A stretch of DNA of 64,000 nucleotides from NCBI GenBank assembly GCA_934539585.1, contig CAKTCT010000001.1, positions 1 through 64,000 of the forward strand, read 5' to 3'. Below are positions 52,667-61,423 of this stretch, in pieces. How positions within the stretch are numbered: the first letter of the stretch is position 1; each line of letters begins with the position of its first letter. The notes beneath the pieces were generated by a model that did not search any database, had not been told where the DNA came from, and was given only the letters and a program-made list of their open reading frames with translations. This DNA is from an uncultured Oscillospiraceae bacterium. GTDB taxonomy: Bacteria; Bacillota; Clostridia; Oscillospirales; Ruminococcaceae. A program made the translations under genes and the position numbers.

Positions 52667-53584
52667 ATGAAACAGATTTTGCTGGGCGGGAAGGTCCCCG
52701 CTTCGGAGATTTCCCTGGGCTGCATGCGCATCAGCGGCCTGGAGCCCAAGGCGGCGGAGAACCTGGTGCGGACCGCGCTGGACGAGGGCATCAATTTCTT
52801 TGACCACGCGGACATTTACGGCCGCGGCCGTTCGGAGGAGGTCTTTGCCCAGGCCGTGGGCATGTGCCCGTCGGTGCGGGAAAAGATGCTCATCCAGACC
52901 AAGTGCGCCATTCACGACGGCATCTACGACTTTTCCAAGGAGCACATCCTCCGCTCGGTGGAGGGGAGCCTCCGCCGGCTGAAAACCGACTATGTGGACT
53001 TCCTGCTGCTCCACCGCCCGGACACCCTCATGGAGCCGGAGGAGGTGGCCGAAGCCTTCGACGTTCTCCGAAGAAGCGGAAAGGTCCGGCATTTCGGTGT
53101 CAGCAACCAGAAGCCGCTGCAAATGGAGCTGCTGAACCGGGCTCTGGACGGGGAAAAGCTGCTGATCGACCAGCTGCAGTTCTCGGTCTGCCACACGGGC
53201 ATGGTGGACTCCGGCCTCAACGTCAACATGAAAAACAGCGCCGCCCAGGACATGGACGGCTCCGTCCTGGAATACTGCCGCCTGAACAATGTGACCATCC
53301 AGCCCTGGTCCCCCTTCCAGTACGGGTTCTTTGAGGGCGTGTTCATCGGCAGCGACCGGTATCCGGAGCTCAACGCCGTCCTGGACCGGATCGCGGAGGA
53401 ACGGGGCGTCACCAGCTCTGCTGTGGCCATCGCCTGGATTCTCCGGCACCCGGCCAGAATGCAGCCCATTGTGGGCACCACCAACGCGGCCCGGCTCAAA
53501 GAAATCTGCGCGGCGTCCCGGGTGGAGCTTTCCCGGGCGGAGTGGTACGAAATCTACAAGGCGGCGGGCAACCGGCTGCCGTAA
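52667..53584 (+). CDS. Aldo/keto reductase (YdhF-like)
   Basis: A 305-residue NADPH-dependent reductase of the AKR superfamily. Tetrad residues: D and Y in NFFDHADIYGRGRSEE (about 43-58), K in LIQTKCAI and H in LLLHRPD. The cofactor segment GTTNAARL lies near 268-275. It is distinct from the AKR at 13.9 kb (longer, other subgroup). RBS TAGGAGGA. It is followed 12 bp later by a HAD hydrolase gene. Confidence 0.92.
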   Translation: MKQILLGGKVPASEISLGCMRISGLEPKAAENLVRTALDEGINFFDHADIYGRGRSEEVFAQAVGMCPSVREKMLIQTKCAIHDGIYDFSKEHILRSVEGSLRRLKTDYVDFLLLHRPDTLMEPEEVAEAFDVLRRSGKVRHFGVSNQKPLQMELLNRALDGEKLLIDQLQFSVCHTGMVDSGLNVNMKNSAAQDMDGSVLEYCRLNNVTIQPWSPFQYGFFEGVFIGSDRYPELNAVLDRIAEERGVTSSAVAIAWILRHPARMQPIVGTTNAARLKEICAASRVELSRAEWYEIYKAAGNRLP

Positions 53585-53596
53585 GGGACGGGAATC

Positions 53597-54424
53597 ATGA
53601 CGTATCGCATGCTGGCTACCGACCTGGACGGAACGCTGCTGAACCGGGAGGGGAAGGTCTCTCCCCGGACCCGGGAGGCCATCCGTCGGGCGGTGGAACA
53701 GGGAAAATTTATCATCCTCTGCTCCGGGCGGTTCCCGGTGGAGGGGCTGGCGGACATCGGGAAGGGGCTGGGCCTGGATTTCCCGGGGAATTACTACATC
53801 GGGGGCAACGGCGCCCTTCTGGTGGACGCGGCCACGCTGGAGGTCGTGGAGGGAAACTACCTCTCCCGTTCCTCGGCGGCGGAGCTGATCCGCCAGGCAG
53901 AGGCCCTTCCTCCGGAGCTTCAGCCGGAGGAGATTCATATCTGCACCACCAAGGGGTTCTACTTCCGGGACCCGGTGGATGCTTATTACAATTACATCAA
54001 GGCGTCCGGCCTGGAGGTCGGGAACTTTTCCAAGGACCTCCGGGAGGTCCGGGGGGAGATCGGGAAGATGCGTTTTGTGGCGGACCGCCCGGATTTCGCG
54101 GTGAATTTCGTCCGGGCCATGGAGCCCCTCTGCCCGTCGGACGCCCTGGGCTACATCATGCCGCCGGCTCTGGGGGAGTACGTGGGCATCCACGCCCAGA
54201 AGGGGTACGCCGTAGGGATGCTGGCGAAGCGGCTGGGGATTCCCATGGAGGAAGTCATCTGCGTGGGAGACAGCTTCAACGATCTGTCCATGATCGAATC
54301 CGCCGGTCTGGGTGTGGCGGTGGCCAACGCCGAGGAGACCGTGCGGCAGAAAGCCCGGCTGGTTTTGACGGAAACCAATCAGGAGGACGCGGTGGGGAAG
54401 CTCATCGAGCGGTTCCTTCTTTGA
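53597..54424 (+). CDS. Cof-type HAD-IIB sugar-phosphate phosphatase
   Basis: A 275-residue hydrolase of the haloacid dehalogenase superfamily. Motif I is ATDLDGTLLN (about 7-16) with both catalytic aspartates; motif III lysine lies in HAQKGYAVGML; motif IV is GDSFNDLSMIESAG (about 221-234). A C2-type (IIB) cap lies between about 85 and 190. Substrate is probably a sugar phosphate or flavin-like phosphate; members are promiscuous. Co-directional with the AKR gene. Confidence 0.92.
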   Translation: MTYRMLATDLDGTLLNREGKVSPRTREAIRRAVEQGKFIILCSGRFPVEGLADIGKGLGLDFPGNYYIGGNGALLVDAATLEVVEGNYLSRSSAAELIRQAEALPPELQPEEIHICTTKGFYFRDPVDAYYNYIKASGLEVGNFSKDLREVRGEIGKMRFVADRPDFAVNFVRAMEPLCPSDALGYIMPPALGEYVGIHAQKGYAVGMLAKRLGIPMEEVICVGDSFNDLSMIESAGLGVAVANAEETVRQKARLVLTETNQEDAVGKLIERFLL

Positions 54425-54497
54425 GGCTTGCAACAGAAACGGCAAAAAACGCCACAATTCAGATAGAGGTCTGATTTCGCCGAAAGGATGTGGTTTT

Positions 54498-55169
54498 ATG
54501 AGAAGACAACTGCGGAGATGCCGCCGGATGACCGATGGGGAGGACCGCACCATCACTGTCACGGCAAATGAGGAGGTCCGGATTCAGCCGGACATGGCCG
54601 AAGTGGTCTGCGGCGTTACTACGGAAGGGGCGGACCCGGAGACCTGCCGCCGGGAAAACGGCGCTGCCGTTGCGGCGGCGGTGGAGGCCCTCAAGACGCT
54701 GGGTGTAAAGGAAAACGCGATCCAGACCAGCCGGGTGAATCTTTCGCCCCGGTATGAGTGGAACAAGGAGGTCCGGACCCTGGTAGGGTATCAGATGTCC
54801 GCGTCGCTGACGGTTTCCAGCCTGCCTATGGACCTGGTGGGGAAGGTTCTGGCCGACGTGGTCCGGGCCGGTGTGACCGATGTGCAGTCGGTCTCCTACC
54901 AATCCAGCCGGTATGACGAAGCCTATGAGCAGGCGCTGGAAAAGGCGGTGAAAGCCGCCCGGAAAAAGGCGGAGGTCATTGCAAGGGCCGGAGGGTGCGC
55001 TCTCCGCGGCATTGCAGGCGTTACAGAGGCCGTTGACGACGCCGAGGCTCGCTGCATCGACGGCAGCGCAAAAATGCTCATGGCCTGCGCGCCGGAGGAG
55101 GCTTCTCCCATCTCGCCCGGGGAGCTTCAGATTTCCGCCCATGTAATGGTGCGCTATTGGATCGCGTAA
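54498..55169 (+). CDS. SIMPL (DUF541) domain protein without signal peptide
   Basis: A 223-residue protein whose SIMPL/DUF541 domain starts at about 18 (RTITVTANEEVRIQPDMAEVVCGV) and runs to near the C-terminus, with NLSPRYEWNKEVRTLVGYQ and ARKKAEVIARAGG. Most SIMPL proteins are secreted or periplasmic; this one has a short Arg-rich N-terminus (MRRQLRRCRRMTDGED) and no hydrophobic segment, so it appears cytoplasmic. Function unknown. RBS AAAGG. Ends at a terminator. Confidence 0.85.
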   Translation: MRRQLRRCRRMTDGEDRTITVTANEEVRIQPDMAEVVCGVTTEGADPETCRRENGAAVAAAVEALKTLGVKENAIQTSRVNLSPRYEWNKEVRTLVGYQMSASLTVSSLPMDLVGKVLADVVRAGVTDVQSVSYQSSRYDEAYEQALEKAVKAARKKAEVIARAGGCALRGIAGVTEAVDDAEARCIDGSAKMLMACAPEEASPISPGELQISAHVMVRYWIA

Positions 55170-55183
55170 ATTGGAAAGAATCG

Positions 55184-55211
55184 GCAGGACCTTCCGGGGT
55201 CCTGCTTTTTT
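55184..55211 (+). terminator. Terminator after the SIMPL gene
   Basis: An 8-bp stem (55184-55191 GCAGGACC with 55198-55205) with a 6-nt loop and six U. Confidence 0.9.
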
Positions 55212-55277
55212 GCCGAAAAATCAGGAAAAAGCGCAAAAAATTCCTTGTCGGATTGTCTGGTTTGTTCAGTGTGCGCA

Positions 55278-55307
55278 TAGACCACCCGGTCAATTCTGTG
55301 TTATAAT
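55278..55307 (+). promoter_or_regulatory. Promoter of the tetR-activase operon
   Basis: A perfect TATAAT (55302-55307) with TAGACC (55278-55283) at an 18-bp spacing. The leader is about 70 nt. Confidence 0.6.
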
Positions 55308-55382
55308 TACTTCAAAGCCGTCTGCCGGGCAGGTCCCGGGGCGGCGTGACCACCCATCGGTGCTACTTTTAAGGAGAGACCC

Positions 55383-56006
55383 ATGAACCACCAAGAGGAA
55401 AAATCTCCGGAAAGCCGGGAGCGGATATTGGATGCCGCCTTGGAGGAATTCGGGGCCTGGGGCTATGAAAGCGCGTCCACCAACCGCGTCTGCCGCCAGG
55501 CGGAGATTTCCAAGGGGCTGCTGTTCCATTATTATAAGACGAAGCAGCAGCTGTTTTCCGAGGTGCTGGAGCGGTGCATCTGCGATCTGGAGGAGACCGA
55601 CCGCGTTTCCGCCCCTTATGACGAAATCTGCCGCCGGGAGCTGTTCTTTTTCATCGCCCACCCCTTCCACTACCGGATCATCAACGATCTGCTCCGGGAG
55701 GATGCCGGGGCGGATTCCCGGGCCGCTTTGCGGGACCGGGTGCTCCGGCTGAAACGGGAGCGGCTGAAACGGTTCCTGCAAAGCCGTCCCCTCCGGCCGG
55801 AAGCGGACCCGGAAATGGCGCTGGAGCTGCTGCTGACGGCTACGGAGCATTTACAGGAAAAATACTTTCATGTGATCCGCCGGAGGACCGGCGAAAAAGC
55901 GGAACTTGCTGCATCCTTTTGTCAGGAAAACCGGCAGGCCCTGGCCATGCTTCTGGATGGCATCGCCGTGCCGGCGGGCAGCGCGAATGGAGGAACGGAA
56001 TGTTAA
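55383..56006 (+). CDS. TetR/AcrR family transcriptional regulator
   Basis: A 207-residue repressor with the N-terminal TetR helix-turn-helix (about 12-58: RERILDAALEEFGAWGYE, then TNRVCRQAEISKGLLFHYYKTKQQL) and an all-helical ligand domain. The ligand is unknown. It is the first gene of an operon with the dehydratase activase, whose ATG lies 7 nt inside the end of this gene, so it probably controls its own operon in response to a substrate of that pathway. Confidence 0.92.
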   Translation: MNHQEEKSPESRERILDAALEEFGAWGYESASTNRVCRQAEISKGLLFHYYKTKQQLFSEVLERCICDLEETDRVSAPYDEICRRELFFFIAHPFHYRIINDLLREDAGADSRAALRDRVLRLKRERLKRFLQSRPLRPEADPEMALELLLTATEHLQEKYFHVIRRRTGEKAELAASFCQENRQALAMLLDGIAVPAGSANGGTEC

Positions 56007-58948
56007 GCGTCGGAATCGATATCGGTTCCACCACCGTCAAGGTGGTGGTGACCCGGGGGCAGGAGCTCCTGTTCAAGCACTATGAGCGCCACTTTTCCCA
56101 GGTGCGGCAGAAAACGGCGGAGGTCCTCCTCGCCGCGGCTCCGGTCATCGGCGGCGAGGAGTTCACCGTGGCCCTGTCCGGCTCCGCAGGCTTCGGCTTA
56201 GCCAAGGCGGCTGGCATCGAATTTGTCCAGGAGGTCTTTGCCACCAGCAAGGCCGTGGACCTTTTTGCCGACAACATCGACATCGTCATCGAGCTGGGCG
56301 GCGAGGACGCCAAAATCCTCTTTCTCACCGGCGGTGTGGAGGAGCGGATGAACGGCACCTGCGCCGGAGGGACCGGGGCTTTCATCGACCAGATGGCCTC
56401 CCTGCTGAACGTCACCCCGGAGGAGCTCAACGAGCTGTCCTCCCGGCATGAAAAAATCTACCCCATCGCCTCCCGGTGCGGGGTCTTCGCCAAATCCGAC
56501 ATCCAGCCCTTACTGAACCAGGGCGCCCGGAAGGAGGACATTGCCGCCAGCATCTTCCAGGCCGTGGTGGACCAGACCATCACCGGGCTGGCCCAGGGCC
56601 GCCCCATTCAGGGAAAAGTGGCATTTCTGGGCGGGCCGCTGTTCTTCTTCACCGAGCTGCAGAAGCGGTTCGTGGAGACGCTGAAGCTCGCCCCGGAAAA
56701 CGCGGTTTTCCCGGAGCTGGGCCAGTTCTCCGTGGCACTGGGCACCGCCATTTACGCCGGGTCCAGCGGAAACCGCAGCCATATCGAAGAACTGATCTCC
56801 CGGATTGAAAGCGCCCCCAACGACCTTTCCAGCAACCGCTATCTGGCCCCGCTGTTTGCCAATGATGAGGAATACCGGGCATTCAAGGAGCGTCACGCCA
56901 AGGCTCAGGTGCCCTTCCGGGACATTGCCGGGTATAGCGGCGACGCCTATCTGGGCATCGACTGCGGCTCTACCACCACCAAGGTGGTGCTCATCGGCGA
57001 CGACGACTCCATCCTTTATCAGTACTACTCCTCCAACCGGGGCAACCCCGTGGAGGTGGTCCGGGAGGAGCTGAAAAAAATCCGGGCCCTCTGCGGCAGC
57101 CGGATCGCCATCAAGGCCAGCGTCTCCACCGGCTACGGCGAGGACCTGATCAAGAACGCCTTCGGTACCGATGCCGGCATCGTGGAGACCATGGCCCACT
57201 TCAAGGCCGCCCGGCACTTCAATCCTCAGGTGGACTTCATTCTGGACATCGGCGGCCAGGATATCAAGTGCTTCAAGGTCAAAAACGACTCCATCGACAG
57301 CATTATGTTAAACGAAGCCTGTTCCTCGGGCTGCGGCTCCTTTATCGAGACCTTTGCCCGGTCCATGGGCTATGAGATCGCGGAGTTTTCCCAGAAGGGG
57401 CTCTTTTCCAAGCATCCGGTGGACCTGGGGTCCCGGTGTACCGTGTTCATGAACTCCTCGGTGAAGCAGGCCCAGAAGGACGGCGCGGGGGTGGAGGACA
57501 TCTCCGCCGGACTGTCCATCAGCGTGGTGAAAAATGCCATTTACAAGGTCATTCGCGCCCACTCCGCCAAGGAGCTGGGCCAGCACATCGTGGTCCAGGG
57601 TGGCACCTTCTTAAACGACGCCGTCCTCCGGAGCTTTGAGCGAGAGATCGGCGGCGACGTGATCCGGCCCGCCATTGCCGGGCTCATGGGAGCCTACGGC
57701 GCGGCGCTGTACGGCAAGGGGCTGGGGCTTTCCAAGTCCACCCTTCTCACGGCGGAGGAGCTGGAAAACTTCACCCACACCGCCCGGTCCATCAACTGCA
57801 GCGGCTGCACCAACCACTGCGCCCTGACCATCAACACCTTTGCCGGGGGCAAGCGGTTCATCTCCGGGAACAAGTGCGAAAAGCCCCTGGGCCTCAAGGA
57901 AGGGGAGAAGCTCCCCAACATCTACGAGTTCAAGCTGAACCGGATCAAGGCCCTTCAGCCGGTAAAGGGCAAGCGGGGGAAAATCGGCCTGCCCTTGGTC
58001 CTCAATATGTTCGAGAATCTGCCCTTCTGGTTCGCGTTTCTCACGGAGCTGGGCTTTGAGGTCGTCGTGTCGCCGGTGTCCACCCTGGACATCTACGCCA
58101 AGGGACGGTACACCATCCCTTCGGATACGGTGTGCTATCCCGCCAAGATGGTCCATGGCCACATCGAGGCGCTGATGGACGAGGGACTGGAGACGATTTT
58201 CTACCCGTGCCTGTCCTACAACTTCGACGAGGGGAAGGGGGACAACCACTACAACTGCCCGGTGGTGGCCTACTACCCCGAAGTGCTCCACGCCAACATC
58301 CTGAAACTCCGGGAGCGGAACTTCCTGTACCCCTATTTTGACCTGAACCTCCGGAAGGAGTTCGAGCGCCGGGCTTACGCCTATTTCTCCGACCATTTCG
58401 ACTTCATCACCCGGAAGGAGATCAAGACCGCCGCCGAAGCGGGCTACGCCGCCTACGCCAAGTGGCAGCAGGAACTGAAAGACGAAGGCGCCCGGGTCCT
58501 TGCCTGGGCCAGGGAGCACGGAAAGCGCATCGCGGTGCTGTCCGGGCGGCCCTATCATGTGGACCCGGAGATCAACCACGGCATCGATAAGCTGCTGACC
58601 TCCCTGGGGCTGGTGGTGGTCTCCGAGGACTGCGTCTCCGACCTGGTGGAACCCCAGAAGGTCAACGTTTTGAATCAGTGGACCTACCACGCCCGGCTCT
58701 ACAACGCCGCCAAGTATGTCACCCTTCACGATGATACGGAGCTGATCCAGCTGGTGAGCTTCGGCTGCGGCATCGACGCCATCACCACCGACGAGGTGCG
58801 GAGCATCCTGGAAAACGGCGGGAAGCTCTACACCCAGCTGAAAATCGACGAGATCAACAATCTGGGCGCTGTGAAGATCCGCCTGCGGAGCCTCCTGGGC
58901 GCCATGGAGGAGCGGGCCGCCCGGAAAGCCGCCCGGGAAAGGAGCTGA
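56000..58948 (+). CDS. 2-hydroxyacyl-CoA dehydratase activase, double BadF-type ATPase plus DUF2229
   Basis: A 982-residue cytoplasmic protein. Domain 1 (about 3-260) and domain 2 (about 320-570) are both BcrAD/BadFG ATPases: GIDIGSTTVKVV and GIDCGSTTTKVV; cluster cysteines in NGTCAGGTGAF with SRCGVF, and NEACSSGCGSF with GSRCTVF. From about 620 follows a DUF2229/HgdB-like part with CSGCTNHCALT. Activases reduce the dehydratase at the cost of ATP through a bridging [4Fe-4S] cluster. In many genomes this protein is fused to the domain encoded by the next gene (about 1400 residues). Start ATG 56000 behind GGAGGA. Confidence 0.92.
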   Translation: MLSVGIDIGSTTVKVVVTRGQELLFKHYERHFSQVRQKTAEVLLAAAPVIGGEEFTVALSGSAGFGLAKAAGIEFVQEVFATSKAVDLFADNIDIVIELGGEDAKILFLTGGVEERMNGTCAGGTGAFIDQMASLLNVTPEELNELSSRHEKIYPIASRCGVFAKSDIQPLLNQGARKEDIAASIFQAVVDQTITGLAQGRPIQGKVAFLGGPLFFFTELQKRFVETLKLAPENAVFPELGQFSVALGTAIYAGSSGNRSHIEELISRIESAPNDLSSNRYLAPLFANDEEYRAFKERHAKAQVPFRDIAGYSGDAYLGIDCGSTTTKVVLIGDDDSILYQYYSSNRGNPVEVVREELKKIRALCGSRIAIKASVSTGYGEDLIKNAFGTDAGIVETMAHFKAARHFNPQVDFILDIGGQDIKCFKVKNDSIDSIMLNEACSSGCGSFIETFARSMGYEIAEFSQKGLFSKHPVDLGSRCTVFMNSSVKQAQKDGAGVEDISAGLSISVVKNAIYKVIRAHSAKELGQHIVVQGGTFLNDAVLRSFEREIGGDVIRPAIAGLMGAYGAALYGKGLGLSKSTLLTAEELENFTHTARSINCSGCTNHCALTINTFAGGKRFISGNKCEKPLGLKEGEKLPNIYEFKLNRIKALQPVKGKRGKIGLPLVLNMFENLPFWFAFLTELGFEVVVSPVSTLDIYAKGRYTIPSDTVCYPAKMVHGHIEALMDEGLETIFYPCLSYNFDEGKGDNHYNCPVVAYYPEVLHANILKLRERNFLYPYFDLNLRKEFERRAYAYFSDHFDFITRKEIKTAAEAGYAAYAKWQQELKDEGARVLAWAREHGKRIAVLSGRPYHVDPEINHGIDKLLTSLGLVVVSEDCVSDLVEPQKVNVLNQWTYHARLYNAAKYVTLHDDTELIQLVSFGCGIDAITTDEVRSILENGGKLYTQLKIDEINNLGAVKIRLRSLLGAMEERAARKAARERS

Positions 58949-58953
58949 GTCCC

Positions 58954-60189
58954 ATGGAACGTCCTGTTTTTACCAAAGAAATGAAGGAGACCCATACCAT
59001 CCTCCTTCCCACCATGCTGCCCATCCATTTCAATCTGATGTCCCAGATTCTCAACCAGCACGGATACCATTCGGTGGTCCTTGCCAACGACAGCCGCTCG
59101 GTGATCAACGAGGGGCTGCGCAACGTCCACAACGACACCTGCTATCCGGCGCTGCTGGTCATCGGCCAGTTCATCGATGCTCTGGAAAGCGGCAAGTACG
59201 ACCTGGACAAGGTGGCCCTGCTCATCACCCAGACCGGCGGCGGCTGCCGGGCCTCCAACTACATCCATCTGCTCCGGAAGGCCCTGGAGAAAAGCGGCTA
59301 CGGCAACATCCCGGTGATCTCCCTCAGCGTAGGCGGTCTGGAATCCAACCCCGGGTTCAAGCTGACTCTGCCCATTATCATCCAGTTCCTTTACGCGGTG
59401 CTGCTGGGGGACCTGCTGATGCTCCTCTCCAACCAGTGTACCCCTTATGAGGTCAATAAAGGCGATACCAAAGCCATGGTGGACCGGTGGGAAAAGCGGC
59501 TTCTGGACGAGTTCGCCTCCACGAAGATCGTCCATTACAGCCACATCCGGGAGTTCTACGACCAGATTCTGGCGGACTTTGCGAAAATCCCCAAAACCGG
59601 GGAGAAAAAGGTCCGGGTAGGCATCGTCGGCGAGATTTATGTGAAATACTCCCCCCTGGGGAACAACAACCTGGAGGACTTCCTCCTTTCCGAGGGTGCG
59701 GAGGTGGTGGTCCCGGGGCTGCTGGACTTCTGCATGTACTGCGTCTATAACGGCCTGGTGGACCAGCGGCTTTACGGCGGGAAATTCGTCAAGTACCAGG
59801 GCTCCAGAATCGCCTACCGTTATCTTTTGAAAAAGCAGAAGGACGTCATCGCCGCCATCAAGCGCCAGGGCGTTTTCCAGTCCCAGACGCCTTTTGACAA
59901 AACCGTGACCCTCTGCGACCCCTACATCAACCACGGTGTGAAGATGGGGGAGGGGTGGCTCCTCACCTCGGAGATTCTGGAGCTCATCGACGAGGGCGTC
60001 CGGAACGTGGTCTGCACCCAGCCCTTCGGCTGCCTGCCCAATCACATCGTGGCCAAGGGGATGATCCGTTCCATCAAGGAGAAGAACCCCGACGCCAACC
60101 TGGTGGCCGTGGACTACGACCCCGGCGCCAGCGCCGTCAATCAGCAGAACCGCATCAAGCTCATGCTGGCCAACGCCAGAATCGGATAG
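58954..60189 (+). CDS. 2-hydroxyglutaryl-CoA dehydratase-like subunit / CoA activase C-terminal partner
   Basis: A 411-residue protein of the HgdB/HgdC-associated family, corresponding to the C-terminal section of the large fused activase proteins. Conserved features: NVHNDTCYPALLVIGQF (about 53-69), TQTGGGCRASNYI (about 91-103) and the GCLPNHIVAKGM segment with CTQPFGC upstream, all cysteine-containing and likely to bind an iron-sulfur cluster. It starts 5 bp after the activase stop in a different frame. The real substrate is unknown; a full hgdAB/hadBC dehydratase is not in the window. Confidence 0.88.
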   Translation: MERPVFTKEMKETHTILLPTMLPIHFNLMSQILNQHGYHSVVLANDSRSVINEGLRNVHNDTCYPALLVIGQFIDALESGKYDLDKVALLITQTGGGCRASNYIHLLRKALEKSGYGNIPVISLSVGGLESNPGFKLTLPIIIQFLYAVLLGDLLMLLSNQCTPYEVNKGDTKAMVDRWEKRLLDEFASTKIVHYSHIREFYDQILADFAKIPKTGEKKVRVGIVGEIYVKYSPLGNNNLEDFLLSEGAEVVVPGLLDFCMYCVYNGLVDQRLYGGKFVKYQGSRIAYRYLLKKQKDVIAAIKRQGVFQSQTPFDKTVTLCDPYINHGVKMGEGWLLTSEILELIDEGVRNVVCTQPFGCLPNHIVAKGMIRSIKEKNPDANLVAVDYDPGASAVNQQNRIKLMLANARIG

Positions 60190-60199
60190 GAGGACGCTT

Positions 60200-61054
60200 A
60201 TGGAAACGGTCTGCCAGTGGTTTTTGTACTTCACGGCTTACAGCATCCTGGGCTGGGCCTGCGAGACCTTTTACTGCTCCGTGGGGAACCGGAAGTTCGT
60301 CAACCGGGGGTTTTTGAACGGCCCGGTCTGCCCGGTGTACGGCTTCGGAGCCGTGCTGGTGATTTTGCTGCTGCAATCCACGGAAAAGAACCTGGTCGCC
60401 CTGTTCCTTTCGGGGATGATGGTGACGACGGTGCTGGAATATCTCACCTCCGTCCTGCTGGAAAAGCTGTTCCACATGAAGTGGTGGGACTATTCCCGGT
60501 ATAAGTTCCAGATCAACGGCCGGGTGTGCCTGCTGAATTCCCTGATGTTCGGCGGGCTTTCTGTGATCCTCATGCGGGTGCTGCACCCGTGGATTTCGGG
60601 GCTCATCGCCCGGATTCCCACCTCGCTGCTGCCCTGGATCAGCCTGGGAATCCTGGCGGTCTTTGCGGTGGACACCGTGGTGACGGTCCGGTCCATCCTC
60701 ATCCTCAAGGGCAAGATGCAGGAGATCCAGAAGCTCCTGGAGGAGATCAAGACCCGTACCGAAGCGGCTGCCGCCCAGCTCCGTGCGGAGATGCGGGAAA
60801 AGACCCAGGAATCCAAAGCGTCCCTGGAGGCACGGCTGGACCAGTACCGGCTGCCTGAGGGCGTTTCCCTCCGGGAATTCGTGGAGGAGCGCCGGAAGAA
60901 AGCGGCGGCCGCGGCCAAGTCCGGAGGCATGCTCCACCGGCGGCTGCTGAAAGCCTTCCCCAACCTGTCCTCCGCCCGTCAGAACGACGCCCTGGACCGG
61001 CTCCGGGAGACCTGGAAGATGAAAAAATCCGAAAAACAAAAAGACCCGCAGTAA
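60200..61054 (+). CDS. CmpB-type putative ABC transporter membrane protein with coiled-coil tail
   Basis: A 284-residue protein with about five TM segments in the first 180 residues and the ABC_trans_CmpB pattern: AYSILGWACETFYCSV (about 13-28), RGFLNGPVCPVYGFGA (about 36-51), and KLFHMKWWDYSRYKFQINGRVCL. The C-terminal 100 residues are charged and helical (coiled coil). The family is named as putative permease but has no proven transport role. It follows the dehydratase-like gene by 10 bp and ends the operon at a terminator. Confidence 0.85.
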   Translation: METVCQWFLYFTAYSILGWACETFYCSVGNRKFVNRGFLNGPVCPVYGFGAVLVILLLQSTEKNLVALFLSGMMVTTVLEYLTSVLLEKLFHMKWWDYSRYKFQINGRVCLLNSLMFGGLSVILMRVLHPWISGLIARIPTSLLPWISLGILAVFAVDTVVTVRSILILKGKMQEIQKLLEEIKTRTEAAAAQLRAEMREKTQESKASLEARLDQYRLPEGVSLREFVEERRKKAAAAAKSGGMLHRRLLKAFPNLSSARQNDALDRLRETWKMKKSEKQKDPQ

Positions 61055-61063
61055 GGCGTCTGC

Positions 61064-61106
61064 ACCGCCCGCTCCCGGCATTTCCCGGGGGCGGACGGCT
61101 TTTTTC
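61064..61106 (+). terminator. Terminator of the tetR-activase operon
   Basis: A GC-rich hairpin (CCGCCCG..CCGG with CCGGGGGCGG.CGG, about 61065-61098, with internal mismatches) followed by six U (about 61100-61105). Confidence 0.85.
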
Positions 61107-61135
61107 GGGAGAGAAAAACTTTTTCCGGAATCCTA

Positions 61136-61163
61136 TTGCAACCTTGGAGGAATATGGTATAAT
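61136..61163 (+). promoter_or_regulatory. Promoter of the leader/small RNA upstream of DUF1538
   Basis: TTGCAA (61136-61141), 16-bp spacer, perfect TATAAT (61158-61163). Confidence 0.8.
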
Positions 61164-61169
61164 AACCTC

Positions 61170-61301
61170 AAGGGCTTTTGGTCCAGAACCGGGCGTACTG
61201 TCCGTTTTGAGAGCATTGTACCACACCCCATTTTGCATTCGGCGACCGCAAGATTTGTCCGGTGCGCAGCGGCGTGTTTTTACAAAAAACGCCGGACTTT
61301 T
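61170..61301 (+). ncRNA. Small RNA or attenuated leader before the DUF1538 gene
   Basis: The predicted transcript from the 61136 promoter is non-coding and ends in a hairpin, GTCCGG...CCGGAC (61257-61262 with 61292-61297) containing GGCGT.TTTTT/AAAAACGCC, followed by four U. That gives an RNA of about 130 nt. A weaker second promoter-like pair (TTGACC 61365-61370, TAGTAT 61391-61396) lies closer to the gene. It could be a free small RNA, a riboswitch-type leader of an unknown class, or part of a dispersed element. Confidence 0.45.
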
Positions 61302-61423
61302 CATAAGGGAACTGACATTCACAAAAGTATGAAATCTTTGTAAAGAATCCAAAAAACGCTAGAATTGACCGCTTCTTTTTGCTAAAATGGTAGTATGGAA
61401 ACATTTGGAAAAGAGGTGGGCCG

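Noticed and set aside
52451..54562. A 703-codon minus-strand frame opposite the AKR and HAD genes
   Set aside because: Antisense shadow; it also runs through the 6S-like RNA.
61144..61332. A 62-codon plus-strand frame in the leader of the DUF1538 gene
   Set aside because: Its start overlaps the promoter spacer and it crosses the terminator-like hairpin.
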